Below, one piece after another: positions 5,636 to 9,600 of a stretch of DNA of 9,600 nucleotides. The DNA is from JBAPUB01 sp049282455 (GTDB lineage: Bacteria; Actinomycetota; Actinomycetes; JAHEKZ01). Numbering within the stretch: position 1 is the first letter of the stretch; the number at the start of each line of letters is the position of its first letter. Made by a program: the position numbers and the translations under genes. The notes beneath the pieces are model-generated. The model worked only from the letters and a program-made list of their open reading frames with translations, did no database searches and was not told where the DNA came from. The stretch lies in assembly GCA_049282455.1 (NCBI GenBank), contig JBAPUB010000241.1:1-9600 (forward strand). The letters run 5' to 3'.

Positions 5636-6600
5636 TGCCCTGGGGACGACTCGACGATGGCCTCTACGATCACCCGAAGCTGGACGCTCTCGGACGGTCG
5701 AAGCTCGCAGCCGTTGGCCTTCATGCCCTCGCCATCAGTTGGTGCAATCGCTGGCTCACGGACGGACTGGTCCCCGTCGAGCGAGTCCGCCGACTCGGCG
5801 GCACCGTGGCCCTCGCCGAGCTCCTGGTTGTGGCCGGCCTCTGGGAGAAGGCCGAGACCGGATACCTGATCCACGACTTCCTCGAATACAACCAGGCGAA
5901 GCAGGCCGTTCTCGCCGACCGAGAGATCGGACGTCGCCGAGCCGCCATGAACGCCAACCCAGCCCTGTCCAAGGTGATCCGGGAGCGCGACGGGGACCAG
6001 TGTCGTTACTGCGGGAAGCGCGTCAACTGGAGGGACCGACGTGGCCAGGATGGGGGCACGTACGACCACATCCTGCCAGTTGCGCAGGATGGCGACGAGT
6101 CACCGGACAACCTCGTCGTGTGTTGTCGAGCGTGCAACCAGCGAAAGGGACCCCGGACACCCGACCAGGCGGGTATGCGTCTCCGTCCTGTTTCCGTCCA
6201 AGTCCCGGCTAGATACCGGACAGATGCCGTCAGTGAATCACTGGACCCCGTCCCGTCCCGGCCCGTCCCGGCCCGACCTAGTCCCGACCTAGAAGACCCC
6301 CAACCCCCGCAGAGCGGGGGCTCCGGTGGGACGAAGCGAACGAACGGGACGAGCCCCAGGGCGAACGGGACCAACCCTCGAGCGATCGCCGCGGAGGAGG
6401 CCGAGGCCAACGTCAAGGCTCAGGCCGGCCGACGCTACCGGGTGTCACAACGCCAGCTCGCCTACCTCCGCGGCGCGATCACGGCCGAAGATCAGGCGCA
6501 GATGGATCAGGCCGATGCGCCGCTGTCGCTGATCCCGGACTTCGAGGGGCACCAAGCAGCGCTCCAGGCGGACACCCGGCCGACAGCGGACATCCTGTGA
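5635..6600 (+). CDS. Replisome-organizer-like protein with an HNH nuclease domain
   Basis: This gives 321 residues from ATG 5635 (TGATG junction, AAGGA upstream at 5620-5624); ATG 5611 is an in-frame alternative adding eight residues. Residues 1-100 (WGRLDDGLYDHPKLDALG...LVPVERVRRLGG...YLIHDFLEYNQ) match the N-terminal winged-helix domain of phage replication-initiation or replisome-organizer proteins. Residues 108-172 form an HNH domain: C123/C126 (CRYCGK), YDHILP (D144, H145), DNLVVCCRACNQRKG (N159, C164, C167, N168), all intact. Residues 185-250 are a Pro/Ser/Arg then Asn-Gly-Thr linker encoded by repeat-rich DNA (two heptads RTNGTSP and RANGTNP). A helical C-terminal part follows (about 252-315). 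The likely role is replication initiation with a DNA-nicking activity; the nuclease could equally be a homing domain lodged in the protein. Confidence 0.75.
   Translation: MPWGRLDDGLYDHPKLDALGRSKLAAVGLHALAISWCNRWLTDGLVPVERVRRLGGTVALAELLVVAGLWEKAETGYLIHDFLEYNQAKQAVLADREIGRRRAAMNANPALSKVIRERDGDQCRYCGKRVNWRDRRGQDGGTYDHILPVAQDGDESPDNLVVCCRACNQRKGPRTPDQAGMRLRPVSVQVPARYRTDAVSESLDPVPSRPVPARPSPDLEDPQPPQSGGSGGTKRTNGTSPRANGTNPRAIAAEEAEANVKAQAGRRYRVSQRQLAYLRGAITAEDQAQMDQADAPLSLIPDFEGHQAALQADTRPTADIL
6231..6371. repeat. Cluster of short direct and inverted repeats inside the initiator-like gene
   Basis: Within 141 bases lie an inverted repeat CAGTG-AAT-CACTG (6231-6243), two adjacent copies of GTCCCGGCCC (6255-6264, 6265-6274), two copies of CCCGACCTAG eleven bases apart (6272-6281, 6283-6292), a perfect 7-bp hairpin CCCCCGC-AGA-GCGGGGG (6304-6320) and two copies of CGAACGGGAC 21 bases apart (6341-6350, 6362-6371). 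All fall in the codons of the disordered linker. The 10- and 11-base periods are not multiples of three, so protein repetition does not explain them. An origin with iteron-like sites inside the initiator gene is one reading. Confidence 0.55.
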
Positions 6601-6908
6601 GCCGGATCCTGGCCTGCCTGGCGTGCGGCATCGAGTCCCGCGACGTGTCGATGCGCCTGGTCGAGGTGCCCGCCCCGGACCGTCGCACCGTCCAGGCGCA
6701 CACCCCGCTCGGTGAGACGAACCGCGGACCAGCCGGGTTCGAGTACCGCGACGTCCCGGAGCGCTACGTCAACGAGCCGCGCTGTCACGACGCCGACGCC
6801 TGCCAGGAGCGCGTCTGGGCCATGGCGCCGCTCCGGGTGCCCGAGCCGGTCGTGGTGGCGCCTGAGCCGGCCGATGAGCCCGAGAGCGCGGTGCCGTCGT
6901 GGCTCTGA
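6597..6908 (+). CDS. Small Cys-containing protein, unknown function
   Basis: The product has 103 residues from GTG 6597 (GTGA overlap). A CLAC pair at C7/C10 and a second pair C63/C69 (RCHDADAC), with H64 nearby, suggest a split zinc-binding site. The middle holds VPERYVNEPRCHD, and the C-terminal 25 residues are a Pro/Glu/Val-rich disordered tail (PEPVVVAPEPADEPES). The last ten bases overlap the RusA gene. I do not recognise the family. It resembles other small zinc-knuckle proteins in this gene chain only in its Cys spacing style. Confidence 0.58.
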   Translation: MSRILACLACGIESRDVSMRLVEVPAPDRRTVQAHTPLGETNRGPAGFEYRDVPERYVNEPRCHDADACQERVWAMAPLRVPEPVVVAPEPADEPESAVPSWL

Positions 6909-7249
6909 CGTTCACCTTGATCGGTCACCCACCGTCCCCGAACGCATCGGTCCGCCGGCTAAAGACGTGGCGCGAGTCGGCCTGCGCCGCGGCCGTCCAG
7001 GCACTCCGCGATGCCGGCAACGCCGACGACTACCCGCTCGACGCCGCCATCGTCCGCCTGGTCTGCGTGGTCCCCGATCGACGTCGGCGCGACCCGGACA
7101 ACTTCACGGCCGCCTGCAAGGGCGCGATCGACGGGGCCGTCGACGCAGGTGTTCTGCGTGACGACTCGTTCGGAGTGATCCGTCGCCTGGAGGTCGTCTC
7201 CGAAGCCGGCCCAGCCAAGGCGATCCGCATGGAGGTAACGACCGCATGA
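6899..7249 (+). CDS. rusA: RusA-family Holliday junction resolvase
   Basis: This encodes 116 residues from GTG 6899, close to the usual 110-130 for the family. RusA enzymes are dimeric, metal-dependent nucleases that cut four-way junctions symmetrically. Hallmarks seen are the N-terminal strand with PPSPN (residues 11-15), VPDRRRRDPDNFTAACKGAIDGAVDAGVLRDDS (58-90) with D65 and D67 of the DPDN motif, K74, and the second acidic pair D88/D89. These are the residues expected for metal binding. The conserved motifs look complete. It lies downstream of the exonuclease, annealing and initiator-like genes, consistent with processing recombination or replication intermediates. The start overlaps the previous gene by ten bases; the stop overlaps the next ATG (ATGA). 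Confidence 0.88.
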   Translation: MALTFTLIGHPPSPNASVRRLKTWRESACAAAVQALRDAGNADDYPLDAAIVRLVCVVPDRRRRDPDNFTAACKGAIDGAVDAGVLRDDSFGVIRRLEVVSEAGPAKAIRMEVTTA

Positions 7250-7638
7250 TGTCCATCGCCCTTTCCCTCGCCTTGGCCATCGGCCAGGTCGGCACACCCG
7301 CTGGCGCCATCCGAGGCCAGGCGACGTGGTATCGGGACACCCCCGGCCATGCCGCCGCTGGACCCGCCCTACGTGACGCGCTCGGCCCCGACTGGCGCGG
7401 CCAGGTCGTCACGGTCAGCGCAAACGGCCGCAGCGTCGTCGTCACGCTCACCGACTGGTGCGCGTGCAACCGCACCCAGCGCGTCATCGACCTCGACATC
7501 CACGACTTCGGACGGCTCGCCCGCCCGAGCGTCGGCGTTCTGCCCGTGACCGTGACCTGGGGCGAGGAGGCGATCCAGCTCCCCGAGACGGACACCGTGA
7601 GTCCCGATCTGGCGTACTGGCTCGCGCTGGTTCGATGA
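7246..7638 (+). CDS. Secreted RlpA-like double-psi beta-barrel protein
   Basis: The product has 130 residues from ATG 7246, with GGAGGT at 7231-7236 upstream and an ATGA overlap. Residues 1-22 form a short hydrophobic leader (SIALSLALAIGQVGTPAGA) lacking N-terminal positive charges, so it is a possible signal peptide of modest quality. The barrel domain reads GQATWYR (24-30), AAAGPALRD, WRGQVVTVSANGRSVVVTLTDWCACN (50-75; D70, C72, C74), RVIDLDIHDFGRLARPSVGVLPVTVTW (79-105; D82). This is the expansin/RlpA-like fold, whose members bind or cleave peptidoglycan. C72 and C74 could form or join a disulfide outside the cell. Neighbouring tiny membrane peptides suggest an envelope-directed module. 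Whether it is enzymatic is uncertain. Confidence 0.75.
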   Translation: MMSIALSLALAIGQVGTPAGAIRGQATWYRDTPGHAAAGPALRDALGPDWRGQVVTVSANGRSVVVTLTDWCACNRTQRVIDLDIHDFGRLARPSVGVLPVTVTWGEEAIQLPETDTVSPDLAYWLALVR

Positions 7639-7709
7639 CCGCCTTCGCCATCGCCGTCCTGCTGCTGTGCGCCATCGTCGCCTACCGCTGGTGGGTGCGG
7701 CCGCTATGA
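7635..7709 (+). CDS. 24-residue single-helix membrane peptide
   Basis: ATG 7635 overlaps the barrel-protein stop (ATGA) and the frame ends at TGA 7707-7709, itself overlapped by the next ATG. The peptide is almost all one hydrophobic helix (AFAIAVLLLCAIVAY, residues 3-17) followed by RWWVRPL, a basic-aromatic membrane-interface end. No upstream gene uses this frame here and both junctions have the ATGA form seen through the operon, which supports a real gene despite the size. The charge rule predicts the C-terminus in the cytoplasm. A holin-like or accessory role is only a guess. Confidence 0.5.
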   Translation: MTAFAIAVLLLCAIVAYRWWVRPL

Positions 7710-8002
7710 GGGGAGACCCCGGCCCGTACCTGAACGACGAGGGGGGCCGCTGGGTGCCCCGGACGGTTCCGTACCTCGATGCTCGCCGGATCGCCAAGAC
7801 CGAGGTCTACGGCGATGAGCGGCTGGTCTACATCGGCAAGGAGGACGCGGACCTGCTCGGGTTCACTCGCGAGTGCTTCTGCGATGAGGTCTGCGAGGCC
7901 AGCCGAACCGACGACGAGCCGAACGGCACGCACCCGTGTCGCGTCCCGGCGTGGCACTTCGAGGTTCGCGACCGCTGGGGCGAGCCGGTGGAACGGCTGT
8001 GA
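7706..8002 (+). CDS. Small Cys-rich soluble protein, unknown function
   Basis: This encodes 98 residues from ATG 7706 (ATGA overlap). The N-terminal half is mixed alpha/beta (RWVPRTVPYLDARRIAKTEVYGDERLVYIGKEDADLLGF). A ligand-rich part follows: C57, C59, C63, H76, C78 and H84 in RECFCDEVCEA...THPCRVPAWHFEVRDRWG. This suggests a zinc site or, less likely in the cytoplasm, disulfides. There is no leader or membrane helix. It is sandwiched between two tiny membrane peptides with four-base overlaps, so it may work with them at the membrane. The family is not recognised. Confidence 0.58.
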   Translation: MRGDPGPYLNDEGGRWVPRTVPYLDARRIAKTEVYGDERLVYIGKEDADLLGFTRECFCDEVCEASRTDDEPNGTHPCRVPAWHFEVRDRWGEPVERL

Positions 8003-8094
8003 TCCAGGCCGCCGTGATCGCGCTCGCCATCGCCTGCCCGTGGGCGCTCTGGTTCCTGGCGCTGCTGTTGGCCGAAGTGACGAGACGGCTATGA
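7999..8094 (+). CDS. 31-residue membrane peptide
   Basis: GTG 7999 overlaps the previous stop (GTGA), and the stop TGA 8092-8094 overlaps the excisionase ATG 8091 (ATGA). The product is one hydrophobic helix (AAVIALAIACPWALWFLALLLAEV, about residues 4-27) with a basic end, TRRL. It fills the whole space between two accepted genes with perfect stop/start overlaps on both sides, the main evidence that it is real. Like the peptide at 7635 it ends with positive charges, predicting a cytoplasmic C-terminus. Function unknown. Confidence 0.5.
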   Translation: MIQAAVIALAIACPWALWFLALLLAEVTRRL

Positions 8095-8540
8095 CTGACC
8101 CCCTCGTCTACAGCCCGGAAGAGGTCGCCGCGCTGCTCCGGGTCCACCCCGAGACGGTTCGCCGGTGGCTGGTCAGCGGGCGCCTACCGGGTCGAAAGGT
8201 CGGTGGGCTGTGGCTCGTGTCGCCCAGGCGGTTGCGCGAGTGGGTAGATTCAACCGGTGAAGAGGACGGCAGGGATGGGCTCCACGTACCAGCGCAAGGA
8301 CGGCCGCTGGGTGGCCGCGATCTCGATGGGCTCGAGGGGGCAGCGGTCAGTGCTGACCCGGTACGCGAGGACCGAGGACGAGGCCGAGGCGCACCTGGAC
8401 GAGCTGCGAAAGCTCACCAAGCCCGAGCCATCGACCGGCCGGATGACCGTTGGGCGGTACCTGGAGGAGTGGCTACGGACGGCCGGCAAGCGAAGCCTCA
8501 AGGCGTCCACCCTACGAACGTACGAGGTCGCTCTTCGTAG
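8091..8540 (+). CDS. xis: Excisionase / MerR-like HTH protein with long overlapping tail
   Basis: ATG 8091 begins a 149-residue frame (ATGA junction). Residues 6-53 are a typical helix-turn-helix of the HTH_17/excisionase group: YSPEEVAALLRVHPETVRRWLVSGRLPGRKVGGLWLVSPRRLREWV. Its position directly before a tyrosine integrase supports a role as recombination directionality factor, which bends att DNA to favour excision. The usual family length is 55-75 residues. Here the frame stays open for another 95 residues, running through the first 266 bases of the integrase gene in another frame and stopping at TGA 8538-8540. That tail is Arg/Gly/Ala-rich and looks like an out-of-frame shadow of the integrase. 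It would nevertheless be translated unless translation ends early. A plain transcriptional regulator is the alternative. Confidence 0.72.
   Translation: MTDPLVYSPEEVAALLRVHPETVRRWLVSGRLPGRKVGGLWLVSPRRLREWVDSTGEEDGRDGLHVPAQGRPLGGRDLDGLEGAAVSADPVREDRGRGRGAPGRAAKAHQARAIDRPDDRWAVPGGVATDGRQAKPQGVHPTNVRGRSS
8245..8250 (+). promoter_or_regulatory. Possible leaderless-type -10 element for the integrase
   Basis: TAGATT (8245-8250, fits TAnnnT) lies six bases before GTG 8257, the upstream alternative integrase start, which places a transcription start at or next to the start codon. The same geometry occurs before the second integrase-like gene (TAAACT 9410-9415, ATG 9422). No good -35 at 17 bases is seen. 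If real, it would allow integrase expression independent of the long operon. Confidence 0.35.
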
Positions 8541-9396
8541 GCACATCGCGCCAGCGATCGGCAACGTGACCCTTGCCCATCTGACGCCCGAGCAGGTCGA
8601 CGCGATGCTCGCCGACATGGACCTCTCGCCCAAGGGCCAGCGCAACGTCCTCGGGTTCCTGTCCCGCGTCCTGGCGGTCGCCCAGGCCCGCGGCTACGTC
8701 CTCCGGAACGCCGCCCGGCTGGTGGAGCCGCCGCGTGTCCACCACGACGAGCCGGCCGCCCTGACCGCCGCCGAGGCCAAGCGGATCCTCGGCGCCGCTC
8801 GAGGCGATCGGCTCGAGGCCCTGTGGGTCCTGGCGCTGGCGACGGGTCTCCGCCAGGCCGAGCTGCTCGGTCTGCGCTGGTCCGACGTCAACCTCGACGG
8901 CGGATCGCTCCGGGTCGAGCTCGTCCTGGTACGGACGCCCGGGCGTCGTGGTGCCAAGGCAGGCACCAAGGGCGCGGGTTGGTACGACATGGATACGCCG
9001 AAGACGCCGAAGAGCCGGCGCACGGTGGCGCTCCCGCCGTTCGCGGTGCAGGCCCTCCGCGACCATCGCACCCGCCAGGTCGCGGAACGCCTAGCTGCCG
9101 GGCGCGAGACGAAGGAAGGTCTCGTGTTCGTGTCGGAGCACGACGGCCGTCCGCTCAATGGCGGCTGGATCTCGCACCGCTGGCCGGTGATCGCCCGCAA
9201 GGCCGAGGTCGACGTCACGTTCCACGGACTCCGGCACGGTCAGACATCGCTGCTGGTGGCCGCCGGGACGCATCCCCGCGTCATCGCGGGACGCCTGGGC
9301 CACTCGACCATCGCCCAGACGATGGACCGCTACGCCCACGTCGTGGAAGCGTCCGATCGGGCGGCCGCCCAGGCGCTCCAAGAGGCGATCGGTTGA
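8275..9396 (+). CDS. int: Tyrosine (site-specific) integrase
   Basis: Started at ATG 8275 this gives 373 residues; GTG 8257 would add six. AGAGGA (8261-8266) precedes the ATG by eight bases, and the homologous protein at 9422 also begins MG.YQRK. Domains are: N-terminal arm-type DNA-binding region MGSTYQRKDGRWVAAI (1-45), SAM-like core-binding domain (about 55-150, TVGRYLEEWLRTAG...VTLAHLTPEQVDAML), and catalytic domain (about 160-370). All six catalytic positions are present: R193 in ATGLRQAE, K246 in TPKSRRTV, H317 and R320 in FHGLRH, H343 in RLGHS and nucleophile Y353 in MDRYAHV. The enzyme integrates and excises the element by strand exchange at att sites. It follows the excisionase and ends 25 bases before a second integrase-like start. 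It appears intact and active. Confidence 0.93.
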   Translation: MGSTYQRKDGRWVAAISMGSRGQRSVLTRYARTEDEAEAHLDELRKLTKPEPSTGRMTVGRYLEEWLRTAGKRSLKASTLRTYEVALRRHIAPAIGNVTLAHLTPEQVDAMLADMDLSPKGQRNVLGFLSRVLAVAQARGYVLRNAARLVEPPRVHHDEPAALTAAEAKRILGAARGDRLEALWVLALATGLRQAELLGLRWSDVNLDGGSLRVELVLVRTPGRRGAKAGTKGAGWYDMDTPKTPKSRRTVALPPFAVQALRDHRTRQVAERLAAGRETKEGLVFVSEHDGRPLNGGWISHRWPVIARKAEVDVTFHGLRHGQTSLLVAAGTHPRVIAGRLGHSTIAQTMDRYAHVVEASDRAAAQALQEAIG

Positions 9397-9421
9397 CAGT
9401 CACCCATGGTAAACTTGTGGC
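9393..9421 (+). promoter_or_regulatory. Promoter-like elements before the second integrase-like gene
   Basis: TTGACA (9393-9398) is a perfect -35 consensus overlapping the integrase TGA, and TAAACT (9410-9415) fits TAnnnT. The 11-base gap between them is too short for a standard promoter, so they are unlikely to act as a pair. TAAACT six bases before ATG 9422 alone fits leaderless transcription. No Shine-Dalgarno sequence precedes ATG 9422, which supports the leaderless reading. Confidence 0.4.
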
Positions 9422-9600
9422 ATGGGCGTATACCAGCGCAAGAGTGACGGACGATGGGTGGCCGCGGTGAGTCACGGACCTCGCGGTGCTCGAAAGGTTC
9501 AGACGAGGTACGCCACGACCCGTGAAGGGGCGGAGGCGCTTCTCGCGGAGTTCGCTGCACCGCCGCCACGAGACCATTGGGCGAAGGTGGATCGCTCGGG
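9422..9600 (+). CDS. Second integrase-like protein, N-terminal part (cut by window end)
   Basis: From ATG 9422 the frame is open to the end of the window (59 complete codons). The translation MGVYQRKSDGRWVAA, GPRGARKVQTRYATTREGAEALLAEF aligns with the integrase N-terminus (MGSTYQRKDGRWVAA...), with about 29 of 45 positions identical by hand. This is the arm-type DNA-binding domain of tyrosine integrases. After it the sequence diverges (APPPRDHWAKVDRS) with a shorter, Pro-rich linker. It is either a second full integrase, a partial duplication or a stand-alone arm-binding protein; the missing 3' part decides. Two 12-base identities to the first gene (TACCAGCGCAAG and TGGGTGGCCGCG) reflect the shared domain. 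Confidence 0.65.
   Translation, partial: MGVYQRKSDGRWVAAVSHGPRGARKVQTRYATTREGAEALLAEFAAPPPRDHWAKVDRS

Noticed and set aside
9393..9415. Classical -35/-10 promoter from TTGACA and TAAACT
   Set aside because: The gap is only 11 bases, too short for normal sigma-factor spacing; only the -10/leaderless reading is kept as tentative.
9397..9421. Attachment site or tRNA end next to the integrase
   Set aside because: No tRNA-like sequence or direct-repeat core could be identified, and the other end of the element is not in the window.
8287..9466. 12-base direct repeats TACCAGCGCAAG and TGGGTGGCCGCG as recombination sites
   Set aside because: Both fall at matching codons of the shared arm-binding domain (YQRK and WVAA), so common coding ancestry explains them.
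1..9600. CRISPR array
   Set aside because: No series of regularly spaced identical repeats was seen anywhere in the window.

Overview
The window is a GC-rich (roughly 70 % by eye) stretch in which every supported gene lies on the + strand and nearly every gene overlaps the next by 1 to 4 bases (ATGA, GTGA or TGATG junctions). Many starts are GTG. The content is the early region of a temperate phage, prophage or phage-like integrative element: a YqaJ-type exonuclease, a probable single-strand annealing protein, two HNH nucleases, a RusA resolvase, a replication-initiator-like protein, an excisionase and a tyrosine integrase, interleaved with many small Cys/His-rich and single-helix membrane proteins. 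Base composition, GTG usage and protein style point to a high-GC host such as an actinobacterium or a GC-rich Chloroflexota. The sequence alone does not settle which.

Layout. 1-150: end of a helix-turn-helix reading frame carrying an in-frame TAA. 147-1145: four small genes (one membrane, two Cys-rich, one unknown), with a hairpin-rich block around 498-651 that holds the only sizeable gap between genes before the integrase. 1145-3434: recombination module (YqaJ exonuclease, free-standing HNH endonuclease, RecT/Erf-like annealing protein). 3431-5635: six small or medium genes, several with zinc-binding patterns and two with HTH-like regions. 5635-6600: replisome-organizer-like protein carrying an HNH domain, whose linker is encoded by a dense cluster of short repeats that could be an origin. 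6597-7249: Cys protein and RusA Holliday-junction resolvase. 7246-8094: secreted double-psi beta-barrel (RlpA-like) protein, two tiny membrane peptides and one Cys-rich soluble protein. 8091-9396: excisionase and tyrosine integrase, whose frames overlap by about 266 bases. 9422-9600: the start of a second protein closely resembling the N-terminus of that integrase, cut by the window end.

How the genes fit together: exonuclease plus annealing protein gives recombination or circularisation of the element's DNA. RusA resolves the junctions, the initiator-like protein probably starts replication, and excisionase plus integrase control entry into and exit from the chromosome. The tight gene chain suggests one long transcript with translational coupling. 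Possible separate, leaderless-type promoters are visible just before the integrase and before the second integrase-like gene. No tRNA, rRNA, CRISPR array, insertion sequence or convincing rho-independent terminator was seen.
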